Translations under genes and position numbers: made by a program | Notes under the pieces: generated by a model | Database searches by the model: none | Told to the model about the DNA's origin: nothing | Seen by the model: the letters and a program-made list of their open reading frames with translations, nothing else | From: Phlegmacium glaucopus | Lineage: Eukaryota; Basidiomycota; Agaricomycetes; Agaricales; Cortinariaceae | Direction: 5' to 3' | Length of the DNA: 58,970 bases | NCBI GenBank assembly: GCA_015039465.1 | Contig: MU130239.1 | Coordinates: forward strand, 35,489 to 94,458 | Part shown: positions 10,365 to 21,085 of the stretch, piece after piece | Layout of the letters: every line of letters begins with the position of its first letter | Numbering within the stretch: position 1 is the first letter of the stretch

Positions 10365-11648
10365 AAACACTTCATGCTGCCGGCGGCGGAGGTAGAAATC
10401 GAAGTAGCTCGCTACCACCACCCCCAACATATCATGCTCATGCAGGCTCCGCATTCGAAGGCGGCAACAAAATTGCATTTGATCCTTCAGATATACAACA
10501 AGATGCTGCTGGACAGGCGGAAAGATGCCTCGTCTGACCATCATGAAAGAGGTCTTGCTCTTGGGAATCAAGGATAAACAGGTACTTTTTTTGTTGATTT
10601 CGATAATTCCATCCCACGTCAATTCTGTTTTGCCACCGTAATCTAGCAGCTGTTTTTTCACATTCTGATTACAATTCGTTTCACCCCCAGGGTTATCTCT
10701 CTTTCTAGAACGACAACATTTCATACACCCTACGTGGCTGTATTCTTATCGAGCTAGCTCTCCGGCGAAGCATATCCCTAGTCCTAGACGCCAACCGACG
10801 GCGGATACCCATAGCAGAACGGATCATCGAAGTGATAGATGATCGTCAGACAGGAGAAACCATCTTGGATGAAACACTCAAAATGATGAAAATGCAACAG
10901 GAGGTTGAGAAATTGAGTATTAATTCATGGGTTGACCTCTTAAGCGGTGAGTTTTTGAAAATCCTTATCCTACTTCCCCATCTAACATTCCTTGAATCTT
11001 CTGCAACCATATAGGAGAAACATGGAACGTTATGAAGATCGGCTTTCAACTTAAACAAGTTCGCGAACGTCTGGCAAAAGGTCTAGTCGACAAAGGGGCG
11101 TCCTTCGAACGGAAAAACGCAACTTCCTTCTATTCGATATGGCTACCCACCCAGTAGCGGACGTTCGCACAAAGGAATCCATAGTATCACGCGTAGTAAC
11201 CCTTCTCACTTCATCCACGGCTGCTCTACCTCCTGCCGCCCTCGACAAAGAGGGTATACAATGCCGAGTTCTGAGAGCAGTGTGTCTGGTATGCACTGCT
11301 TACACTGCCAGTGTGCTAGATAACGCGTTCGGGAAGCTGGCATATGAGGATAGAGAGGCTGCCTTCCAGAGATGCGATGAAATTCTAGGAGAATTCATTT
11401 GTTGGCCATTCGGGACGGGCGGGATTAACTCTGGAGCACCGTCAGTGCCAGCTACAGCTGCTGGAAGGCGGAGACAAGCGACGAGAATGGCCAGCGGAGG
11501 AGGAGGTGTAGAAGTTAGTGGGAGAGAGGTCGTACTTGGGCTGCTCCAGGAAGTGAGGAAAGAGACAGTAGGAGGTGAAGACGATGTTGGATTCGAGTTG
11601 ATCGCGGGTGTTCTAGAGGTCCTTTCAAAACTCGATTCGTTGATATAA
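10365..11648 (+). pseudogene. VPS74: VPS74/GOLPH3 (GPP34 domain) copy A, frameshifted
   Basis: This encodes the GPP34-domain Golgi phosphoprotein that binds PI4P and retains glycosyltransferases in the Golgi. Exon 1 ends at 10581 (EEVLLLGIKDKQ block, damaged in frame). The intron is 10582-10690. Exon 2 (10691-10946) gives [20 protein letters not shown] residues and [15 protein letters not shown]. The intron 10947-11014 follows, then exon 3 (11015-11648) with [26 protein letters not shown] and the C-terminal helices to DSLI. Two lesions are clear against B and D. About 10 nt are missing upstream of MPRLTIM, and 2 extra bases in GACAAAGGGGCG (near 11093) shift the frame inside exon 3. The C-terminal 169 codons (from 11139) remain open in another frame. 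Confidence 0.85.
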
Positions 11649-12333
11649 GAATTTTTCACGCCCTTACCAACCTCAGCATATTTCTTTTGTTCTGTTTTTA
11701 GTATCCTTTTTCTGACGAGGTTCATTTGACTTTTTAACGATTGATCGTACACTTAGGAAATTCTCAAACCTACTATCCGGAACCTTTTGTATAAGAAACA
11801 AGCACTTGATTGATGTCCTGTGGAGGTGTATAATCCGAAGCTGTCTAAACGGGAAGGCAGCGGGCAATGCTGGGCTTTTCGGAACAGAAGACCGTACGGC
11901 ATCGCAAGGTGCGATCACCACTGCGATGCTGCCGATGCACACGTTAGAGAGGTCGGACCATCATGCATACATCTCGTCAGCTCAAAAATATTTGGCAAAC
12001 GCTTCGGAGGTGTGTATTTCGACGTATGTATTTCCTTGAATCGTTTTATTAAATATAAGATAATTAAATGATAGGAAACTATAATAGTAAAATACAGTCT
12101 CATTAGTTGATCTAAACAAGCGTCTTCCGTTCAGATTGTCTACCAATGCCATGAACGTGTAAAACTGTACTCCGAAGGCAGGAGCAAATCAACAGAAGAA
12201 CCTTTGCCTGATGGGAGTCGGCGGCTCATACATCAGAGAGAAGCGTCACATGATAAGAAGTCAGTGATTCTAATCTGCAAGCCACTGCCCTAGACTCTAG
12301 CCCTCTCTCAGATATCTTACATCTAGCGGCAAC
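11649..12333 (+). other. VPS74-GTPase spacer, unit A
   Basis: This is non-coding spacer shared by units A, B and D and by the stray piece at 5213-5483. It holds the GGCAGCGGGCAATGCTGGG and GAAGACCGTACGGCATCGCA landmarks. I see no credible gene in it. The short open frames differ between copies. Confidence 0.6.
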
Positions 12334-15300
12334 ATGGACGACGCCTTCAAACTTCGACAGAAATATAGTCGTTTTCGTATTCTCGTCATCGGTCGGGCCA
12401 ATGCTGGCAAGACAACACTCTTGAAGCGGGTCTGCAATACGACCGAGGAGCCTTGCATTTACGACGAAGAGAGCAACAATTTAGTGTGTTTCATGTCTAC
12501 TTGTGGATGGATCCCAGATTGATTTAAAAACTCGAATCAGTTAGAGCCAACCTCAGAGGTAATCAATCATCGTGTCTTGATTGATTGAACCAGATTTTTG
12601 ACTTTACTGTTAACCAGCGCGGGTGCCACGACATCCACCGCCCATTTGCGTTTTCTACCAACCCTCAGTTCATCTTCCATGATTCTCCCGGGTTTGAGGC
12701 GGGAGACGAGAATCAGCTGAAGGAAGTGCAGTCGTTCATTGAGAAGCGTGCGAAGTCCACCAACGTGGAGGACCAGCTCCATGCCATTTGGTCAGTTCAT
12801 TATCTGGCTTCGTTGTTGTATTTATTGCTGTTGTAGGTTCTGTTTTAAACCAGATAAATCTCGACCTCTACTGGAGTTAGAGCAGAGGTTTTTCAATGAG
12901 CAACGAGCAGGAAATGGTTTGTTATCGGCTGGTCGACTTCATCTTTCTGAGCGCCTCACTGACGTAAATATAATACCACCTAGCTCCAGTGATTGCGATC
13001 ATAAGTATCCACCAAAAGCACATGTATGCATGGAAGGCATGTTTCCTATGCTTCAGAGTGTATCTGTTTGTTGACTTGATTGATACACAGCCATGCACAA
13101 AGATGATGGTGATCATCAGAAGCAGGTGAAAGAACTGACAGACAAGACAGCAGATCCCCTGGATGATCTTGCACTCAAGATATTGTTTGTTTCACTTCAG
13201 CAAAATAATCTAGAACTGTGTATCAGATATGCCATAAGATAGTAGGTATTTCCATAAATTTCCAATATGTCAATTGATGTCAGCACCAGTGCACCAAACC
13301 TAGGAAGCTCCATTGAAATGGTCTGTCTTATTGTGATCCTTGAGCAGCTTATTATTACCCAGAACTGAAGCTTTGAAAGGAAGAAATGGTGAAGGCCTGC
13401 TTGATATGGTTCTACCATTCATATGTGAGTTGAAATTACATTCATTGTGTCCAATATTCAACAATAACATAAAAAGGTTGGGGTAAGTACAAGATCAAAT
13501 GAGGTAAGACCTGTCTCCCCATAAATTTTCCATTAGCTGATGCAGATATTAATAGTGGTTGCACATGGGCTGACAATAAAAAGAACTATGTAGGAAACAT
13601 CTAGACTTTACTTACCAGAAGACCTGAAGTAATCTGTTATTTAGGATGTAAGTGAGCCAATGATTGACATGCAGAAATGACTGAGTTTTTTTTACCAGTA
13701 TGTAAGTTGTATAATTTATGACAAAGATTCAGAGACATTCACCAAGGTTTCCAGGGGAAAACAGTAAGAAGGCAATCATGACAGTGAAGGCAGAAACTGA
13801 ACTTGACATAAAGGAAGTATGAGGCACCTAAGTCATTCCCATTGAAGTACTGATGAGTCCACTGGAAAATATATCCAGGATGTGAGTCCCTGTCTCTCTT
13901 GCCTTAAAATTTGGCCAACTGACCTGAAAATGTGTCCAGCTTGTGAGTCCCTCTCTCTTGCATTAAAATTTGGCTGATTGAGCTGACAATGTGTCCAGCT
14001 TGTGAGTCCCTCTCTGTTGCCTTAAAATTTGGCTGACTGCCCTGAAAATGTGTCCAGTTTGTGAGTCCCTCTCTCTTGCCTTAAAATTTGGCTGACTGAG
14101 CTGAAAATGTGTCCAGTTTGTGAGTCTCTCTCTCTTGCCTTAAAATTTGGCTGACTGAGCTGAAATTGTGTCCAGGGAGTGAGTCCCTCTTTCTTGCATT
14201 AAAATTTGGCTGACTGACCTGAGAATGTGCCCAGGCAGTGAGTCCCTCTCTCTTGCCTTAAAATTTGGCTGACTGACCTGACAATGTGTTCCAGCGTGTG
14301 AGTCCCTCTCTCTTGCCTTAAAATTTGGCTGATGGAGCTGAAAATGTGTCCAGGGAGTGAGTCCCTCTCTCTTGCCTTGAAAATTTGGCTGACTGACCCA
14401 ACAATGTGTCCAGCTTGTGAGTCCCTCTGTCTTGCCTTAAAATTTGGCTGACTGAGCTGAAAATGTGTCCAGCGAGTGAGCCCCTCTCTCTTGCCTTAAA
14501 CTTTGGCTGACTGACATGAGAATGTGTCCAGGCAGTGAGTCCCTCTCTCTTGCCTTAAAATTTGGCTGACTGAGCTGAAAATGTGTCCAGTTTGTGAGTC
14601 CCTCTCTCTTGCCTTAAAATTGGGCTGACTGACCTGAAAATGTGTTCAGTTTGTGAGTCCCTTTCTCTTGCCTTAAAATTTGGCTGACTGACCTGAGAAT
14701 ATGTCCAGGGAGTGAGTCCCTCTCTCTTGCCTTAAAATTTGGCTGACTGACCTGAGAATGTGTCCAGGGAGTGAGTCCCTCTCTCTTGCCTTAAAATTTG
14801 GCTGACTGGGCTGAAAATGTGTCCAGTTTGTGAGTCCCTCTCTCTTCCCTTAAAATTTGGCTAACTGAGCTGAAAAGGTGTCCAGGCAGTGAGTCCCTCT
14901 CTCTTGCATTAGAATTTAGCTGACTGACCTGACAATGTATTCCAGCATGTGAGTCCCTCTCTCTTGCCTTAAAATTTGGCTGACTGACCTGAAAATGTGT
15001 CCAGGGAGTAAGTCCCTCTCTCTTGCCTTAAAATTTAGCTGACTGACCTGACAATGTGTCCAGCATGTGAGTCCCTCTCTGTTGCCTTAAAATTTGCCTG
15101 ACTGACCTGAGAATGTGTCCAGGCAGTGAGTCCCTCTCTCTTGTCTTAAAATTTGGCTGACTTGCTTGAAAATGTGTTCAGCAAGTGAGTCCCTCTCCCT
15201 TGCTTTAAAATTTGGCTGACTGAGTTGAAAATGTGTCCAGATTGTGAGTCCCTCTCCCACCTTTCTGTAAGGGTGCATTGCTGACAATGCCTTCTGGACT

Positions 15301-15760
15301 TGTTCTTGTCTTTCCCTAGCTGAACAATACAGAAGCAGTGACAATATTCATGAATACCACATTTGACTGCCAGTCTCCATCTCATACACAAGTTAATTGG
15401 GATCAGACATATTATCTGTCTGTGTTTGCTGGTCTGTCTAGTTTCCTCCCTGCTTTGATACCATCCTTATTGACCTTGCTTAATTTTCTACATTATATAG
15501 CACTTCTCATTTGTCTGGAAAATTCCTTTTGGAACCAGTCTCAATCTGCCTCCTTCATTGATGCCTTTTACAATGCTTTTGAAATTTACAAAAACATTGG
15601 TATAAGGGAGAAGGTAGAGGTTGCACTTAAAGGGCCCGGGGATTGGCCTAGTGAAGAGCACAAGGCTGAACTGGATGGATTCAAATCCAAATTATTTGAA
15701 ACAATTCTCAAGCATCGACTATGTATGTGTAATGTTACGTGCTCATACCAATCCGGCTAA
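12334..15760 (+). pseudogene. P-loop GTPase (AIG1/septin-like, fungal G-domain family), copy A with 118-bp exon deletion
   Basis: Exon 1 (12334-12483) has the G1 motif GRANAGKTTLL. A micro-exon of 18 nt (12541-12558) codes LEPTSE. Exon 3 (12618-12790) has the G3-type HDSPGFEAGDE. Exon 4 (12837-12916) and exon 5 (from 12984) follow. In exon 5 copy A lacks the 118 bases that in B (23698-23815) encode the TKFD (G4) region, which shifts the frame. Then comes an exon around KDDGDHQKQVKELTDKTADP (13090-13230), degenerate sequence, the mini-intron array, and a C-terminal exon from 15321 (NTEAVTIFMNT to the end near 15760). The family is common in basidiomycete genomes; its cellular role is not established. 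Loss of G4 and the frameshift make copy A a pseudogene. Confidence 0.8.
13861..15258 (+). repeat. Intronic tandem array of mini-intron-like units, copy A (24 spacers)
   Basis: About 23 units of 59-60 bp. Each unit reads GTGAGTCCCTCTCTCTTGCC, then TTAAAATTTGGCTGACTGAC, then CTGAAAATGTGTCCAG, then 3 variable bases. The 56-nt part between GTGAGT and CCAG has a donor, a CTGAC branch motif about 18-21 nt before AG, and a YAG acceptor. The spacers I read in order begin GAT, CTT, CTT, TTT, TTT, GGA, GCA, CGT and end CAA, ATT. All 24 are 3 nt and none is a stop. The last donor is followed by a different sequence with CTGAC and a pyrimidine-rich CCCTAG acceptor before the C-terminal exon. The array therefore lies between coding exons, in the sense orientation. 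Confidence 0.9.
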
Positions 15761-16135
15761 TGATTGCTGGTCATTTCAAGCACATGCCGACAATCTCAAA
15801 CCCTCAAACTGACCATTGAATGATTGATGACATTGGAAATTATCATCGTCACACCCTATGCCATTCCAGCCAATTTTCTTCCATTTTGTGTCTGTGTACT
15901 GTACATTTAAGTTCCTTCGACAGCCCGTGGAGAAGTTATGACCCGGAATGATCAAATACCAAACTATAGTATGATTTATTGCTTTTACTGCAGTGTTTCA
16001 CTACAAAGTCAAAGCCTCACTAGACACCGTACAGCCAACGATGTTGCAAATATCAAGGGCATTTTAAGCAATAAGGGATGTGTCATTGATAGGTATTTGC
16101 CTATGAAGTAAAAACAATTATAATTCAAGTACAGT
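15761..16135 (+). other. 3' flank of GTPase copy A
   Basis: This is non-coding sequence after the GTPase C-terminal exon, shared with unit B (27991-28297) and, in part, with the end of unit C (49840-49965). The shared landmark is ATTGCTTTTACTGCAGTGTTTC. No gene is seen in it. Confidence 0.5.
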
Positions 16136-16169
16136 GGTTGTGCGAGATTCAAGTCGTAATGCGGCGTTT

Positions 16170-18751
16170 CGTTGTATTTCAGACGAGTAACACGGGTGAT
16201 ATTGCCATCGCCTGGAGCCTCCAACTATCATCCCCAGTACTCAGCCCTCTTCGTGAACCAAACTTCAATCCAGCTTGACTTTGAGATGAAAATATATTCC
16301 TCCTCCTCTCAGAAGCGCGGCCGGTTGGCCTGGACCTTCTGGTGGTTACTCGCGAAGGCGCAGCTTGTAGTGTCGACGTTGCATTCGTCTGAGTGGCGCT
16401 GGAATCGATAGAGGCTACGGACGTCTGCGTCGGGAGTTGTTGCGCCGTCAAAATCTCCCATTATACTCCAATGCTTTCCTCATCTTTCTAGTCATGACCA
16501 CCTCAGGGCACGTAACACGGAGCTTCCCCTTCATACTCTCATCTGCAAAGGGTTGCAATGAGAGCAGTGTGGCAACGGAGTACACAGACATCAGGAAAAC
16601 GGCAGGTCTGTCTTTGGGCATCTTTGGTGTCTTTGGAAAGACATAAAGACACCAAAGACACAAAGACATGCCATCTTTGGAAAGTAAGGTACATGTCTCC
16701 CAGAGATGGTGGACATCTTTGGGAGACAGTCAATGTCTCTCAGAGATATGGTGCTGTCTTTCCAGAGATGGTCTTTGGTGTCTTTGGCATCTCTTCAGGT
16801 AGTCTTTCAATTCCTTATGCTCCCCAGATCCCCTTTAAATTGTCCCAATATCATCTCAATTCTTGCTGTATTAGCTATTACAAATACAGGAACACAAAAT
16901 GTATAATTAATCATCCGAAAATAATATTCATGCACTACTGCTGCCTCTGCTCCCTCATGGCCATAACAGATCGCACACTATGAGAAACCGTTGGAAGGGA
17001 GAGGCCAGGGTTGGCATCAATGTTTATCCGAATGCAGAGAAACCTACACCAAACATATAATATAAGCAACCCCTCGGCAAGGGAGTTAGAAACAAAGACC
17101 TACCATTTTGCGTGGCGTATTTGTCGAGACCAGAGGGTTGTCAAAGGGGTACTGTGAAAGAACAAAGAGACGAGGATGGTAGAGTGTCTGGCGTGTTGTC
17201 AAAATGACGAAGAGGCAGTGATGGTAGGTTCATGGAGTTGGTAGGAGCCATACTTACCACAAAGAAAGAATACAACAAGAGCCTCTATGACTTGGCAAGT
17301 CGGGTGAAATGGCAGCTGAGGCTATGTTTCGACTTGGAAAGGGCAGTGATACATCTTGGTGATGGCAATGGTTGTGAGTGATGACAGAGAGAGGAAGGAG
17401 CACACGAGATCTGGTCTTGCCTTGGTGAATTAGGAATGATTCCCTTGCCAGTGGCGGGAGGGAAGAAAGATCGAATGTGGTACCAGTGAAGAGCTCGTCA
17501 AGGCTACCCAAGACTTAGACTCAGCGAGGGAGGAAAGGTCAGCTACGATAACGCTGAAAAGAGGACATGAACTTGAATCAGGCAGTGCGCAGGAATTTGA
17601 CAGGACTTACACGTCCATGACCTACGCTTTGGTTGCTGAGTGTCCTCTGCAGTGTTCGGGAATTGGCTCTTTGCAAAGAATATAACATCAGATACATTAG
17701 AATTTAGCATGCGAACTCACACATTGATGGCTGCGATGAGTTGGCACTGAAAATGCATGCACTGGGCTTTGGAGGAATAACGCAGACGAAGGGAGGAAGC
17801 AGAAGAAATCCGAACGAAACCAATGTTCAACATATCCTTGTTGGGAATTCAACATGGTCACATGATTTCGGAGTTCCAATCCCAAAAGGTCTTCGTTGGG
17901 TCTTCGCGCCTGACTGACTGCCCCAAGCCCCGATGTACACATTAATGAAGTCGGCCATAGGCGGTGATCATAGTTGATTGTCCTGCTATGTCGAGGACAG
18001 AATCTACCCCTTTCCCACAATGACACCGTCACCGGCAACATTACACCGAAAAGCACAGTGTCAAATACCCATCACGATCGCCGTACAGTTGTGAAAAAAA
18101 TGGACAATCATGGCAAGGTTTAATGCAGAGTGAAGCACACTGAGGAGTGTTGCCAAAAATATTTTTGGGTGGTTTGCCTGATGAGTGCAAATGCCTGGTA
18201 ACTGTGTCTTGTCTGTGTGAGCTTGATTAGTGGTAACTCAAGTTGTAACATATTTATATTTATCTATGTTCCTGGCAGTAATAGATATTTAAACAACTGT
18301 TCTCATTCTAATATTTACAATAAAGACACTGAAGACAAGAAAGCTCCTGCTGGATTGTGAAAGATGCTGGAGACAATAAAGAAACAACCTTCCAAAGCTG
18401 AAGACACCCACCCAAAGCAAAGACGAACAAAAGACAGATTTTCCAAAGACAAAGCCATCAAAGACGCCTTCCTGGAGACAAAGATGCCAAAGACGAACCT
18501 GCTGTTTTCCTGATGGAGGGTGAGAGCGCATCTAGTTGTGGTATATCGCAAGTAATTGTGAGAAATCCAAGAGAAGTTGAATCATTACCATAAGACGAAG
18601 ACGATGTACTCGAGGGGGAAGATCGGCCAGAAGACGACGATGATGATGTGTTGCTGCCTGCACGCTTGTGGATGGGCACGTATAACCTTGGCGATGAGGA
18701 AGTCATTGACGCCAACTGGGCAATCTTGATAGTGGTAGGTGCAGACATAAG
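16170..18751 (-). pseudogene. Gene X: Ser-rich protein of unknown function, copy B, split by a transposon
   Basis: Exon 1 (minus, about 18751-18587) encodes SMTSSSPRLYVPIHKRAGSN followed by a Ser/Gly/Pro-rich run. An intron (GTAATGATTC to CAACTAG) follows. Exon 2 begins near 18530 and is interrupted by the element at 16589-18515. It resumes as SVATLLSLQPFADESMKGKL, then RVTCPEVVMTRKMRKALEY (16580-16450). The last part is basic (VTTRRSRPTGRASERRR, near 16360-16310), with an end near 16179. The core TCPEVVMTRKMRK is repeated in unit D, so it is a real gene. I do not recognise a function. The coding break by the element makes copy B inactive. Confidence 0.6.
16589..18515. mobile_element. TIR element with CATCAGGAAAA ends and 2-bp target duplication
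   Basis: The left end is CATCAGGAAAACGGCAGGTC and the right end is its inverted counterpart (reverse complement CATCAGGAAAACAGCAGGTT). GA flanks both sides (16587-16588 and 18516-18517). Unit D at 50272-50290 serves as an empty site and aligns base for base once the element and one GA are removed. Both ends carry subterminal TCTTTGG/CCAAAGA repeats, including a hairpin near 16620-16670. The interior holds only short frames (for example minus 17511-17254) that I cannot assign. It is non-autonomous. The 2-bp duplication and subterminal repeats recall CMC/EnSpm-type elements, but the superfamily is uncertain. Confidence 0.8.
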
Positions 18752-18849
18752 CAAGTGCGCACAGAGGTTTTACAGCGCAAGAAGAGCGGAGAAGGGAATG
18801 ATGCGTGTACCTAAAAGCAGAGCAGGTTAAATACCAGTGGCACAGCACA

Positions 18850-19480
18850 AGGACTACGTGTTGACAACATGATAATAAGCCAAGCCAAAAGCAGCGAATA
18901 ACGGCTCTGGGACAAGGCAGACTGCTCTAGAAACTCGTGGAACTTGCGCAGTGACAATCTCGCCTGTGCTTTATAATCTCCAAAGCTGGCTTGTCCGCAA
19001 GCGTTATATGACGCAACAGTTAACGTTCAAGCTTCAAGTCAAAAATATAATAACCTCTAAACGAGCATCATTCTAATGTCGACGATAATGCTTTGAGGTT
19101 TGAATTTGACCTTTGAAAGACAAAGCCCAACGGAAGGGGCCTAGAGCACATGAATTACGCCACATCAAACGCCAACAATAATGTAATTCTATCTCCTCAA
19201 CTCGTTCTCTAACCCTTCCCCCTCTTTAACCACAACCTGCAAGCTTTGCCCTCACACATGTTGTCTAGCCCTTTATTTTCTAAGCTGTTTCGCATGCCAA
19301 TAATCACGCGATTGGGCCATGGAGGTGTATTCGGAGAGTAGAGTCTGTGTGGTTTGTAGAGAATCGAGTAGAGTTGGGACAGTTTCGCGCAATTGCGAAA
19401 CTGCGCCGGCCGAAAGAGACGTAGACAGATTAACCAGCATTTGAATCGTCAACTCCAGCTGAGCAGCAGTCGCATGGCCT
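18850..19480. other. Gene X promoter side and spacer of unit B
   Basis: This non-coding spacer lies between gene X and MAM33. It includes a stretch (about 19198-19480) conserved in units C (32955-33235) and D (50985-51255), with landmarks CCCTCTTTAACCACAAC and AATTGCGAAACTGCGCCGG. CpG sites are intact here but decayed in unit C. I see no gene. Confidence 0.5.
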
Positions 19481-19736
19481 TGTAAATTGATGTACCTAGT
19501 ATGATTTAAGTGACGGTTCACTATTGTCACGGTCGAATTAGAGTGGGAAATCAAAGCAAGAGTACATTCGTAAGATAGCGAAGGGGTTTAAATCAACCAA
19601 GTAGAGTGTGTGTGTACGGGTCGAAAAACTTGCATGTGAGCAAAGAGAGAGACCAACTGTCACTTGGCAAAAGCGCAAGTAAAATGGATGCGCTTTATCT
19701 CCATATTTACATTTTGGGGAGGTAAGGGAGGAGACT

Positions 19737-20646
19737 CTAGAGGTCGATGAAATTCTTGACTTTGCCCAACCACTTCACATATTTCTACAAACGTGGAGCG
19801 AGGGAATGAGTACAGAGTCAAAGTAAAACAAGAAAAAGAACGGACCTGTTGTTCTTTGCGCGCGGCGTACTCGGGAATGAACGAATACGGAAGCATTGAT
19901 ACCTCTCTGCTGGAGGAACGTTTCAAATTCATCTTGTACAGCAACATCCAGAGTGTCAAACTATACAATGAGAAAAACAAGAACGTTAGTTTTTTTTTTG
20001 CAGAACAAGGCCGGGTGGACAGAAAGGGGTTGTCATTTACCTGAGGACCGATATTCAAATTCCGTCGTTTCCAATCAGCTTCAGCAGTCCAATCCGTGTA
20101 TCATCATAGAACGAGATATTCTCGATAACAAAGTGGCCTTTCTGGCACATCAAGTCAATGTTAAGCGCCCCTGGACTGTTGGACTATAAATGATATCACA
20201 AATTTTGGTCAGTGTTTCAAGAAGCGGTGTGTATGATAAGAAAAGAAAGAAACCTTGGCGATGGAGAGAACAGCCCTAACAGGGTAAGGAGCTGGGTCTT
20301 CAACGTCTGATTCAGCCTCGGGTTCCTCCTCAAAGTCCTCTTCCGCCTGAATATCTACGGTAGAAAATATGACACGGATGCTAGAAAACAAGTTTTATCA
20401 GAGTTCTCCCACAAGAAGGCGAAAGGACTGAAAGCGACGACGTACTTCTCATCTCCGAATTTGCGGGAAATTGTCACTTCGTCATTTTCCTCTGACGTCG
20501 TCGATCTGCAAAACTGATTTAAAAGAGCCGTCGCATAAAATAAAGGAATAACAAGAGAGAACGCACCGACCAGATTAAGAACTCGGGTGTCGTGTCACCA
20601 GTCTCAGCAACGGCATCTTGCTCGTACTTAGAAAGAGAGGCATCGG
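19737..20646 (-). CDS. MAM33/p32-family mitochondrial acidic protein, copy B (no visible 5' exon)
   Basis: Exons on the minus strand run as follows. 20646-20575 gives ADASLSKYEQDAVAETGDTT. An exon around 20515-20440 gives DDVRGN-type acidic residues then EVTISRKFGDEK. 20395-20260 gives IRVIFSTVDIQAEEDFEEEP and ESDVEDPAPYPVRAVLSIAK. An exon around 20160-20050 gives MCQKGHFVIENISFYDDT. The conserved block with LDV-type residues then FIPEYAARKEQQ follows (20000-19830). After an intron with GTCCGT donor and GTTTGTAG acceptor, a last exon reads KYVKWLGKVKNFIDL, with stop at 19737. The order fits the MAM33/p32 trimeric acidic matrix protein. A first exon with a mitochondrial presequence is not evident upstream, so this copy may be 5'-truncated. 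Confidence 0.7.
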
Positions 20647-21085
20647 CTGTACAAGAAATTTGAAGAAAAGATGAAGTCAGTACGATTGATCCAAAAAAAT
20701 AACAAGGTGAATATTCAAACTCCGAGTGAAGTGTTGGGTTTAAACATTCTAACCTTCGGTTGGCCATTTCTGCGTCATATCACACCTGCACTTTTAGCAT
20801 CTTTCTCACCACTTTTGGTCCCAGAATGTTATAAACTGGATACTGAATGCTTACTTATGCAGAAGGCAAAAAAATTGGAGAAAAAAGAGCGATTTCACGA
20901 TGTCAGTCCCGGATTTCGCTCTCCCAACTAATTCCTCACACCTGACATAAAAATCTAAAAAATTTCAGAATAGTGTGGTATTGTCTGTCTCTATGAATGT
21001 GCAAAAGGTCAGATTTCACGGAGCTATAGCTGTAAAGTTATAAATTGAGCAGTGTCGATTTTTACAAACATTAGGCCCCTTCATG

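Larger units (their letters stand above)
8878..16135. repeat. Tandem segmental unit A
   Basis: This first long copy of the repeated unit lacks gene X and starts at the sequence matching 19484 in unit B and 51256 in unit D (ATGTACCTAGTATGATTTAAG). It contains MAM33, VPS74, the GTPase and a mini-intron array. It ends at about 16135, where A and B share the run to AATTCAAGTA (B end about 28297). Nucleotide similarity to B and D is high along the whole length, with differences dominated by C/T and G/A changes and small indels. Confidence 0.85.

Noticed and set aside
13861..15258. CRISPR array
   Set aside because: Repeats are contiguous with only 3-nt spacers, and the context is a fungal nuclear gene intron.
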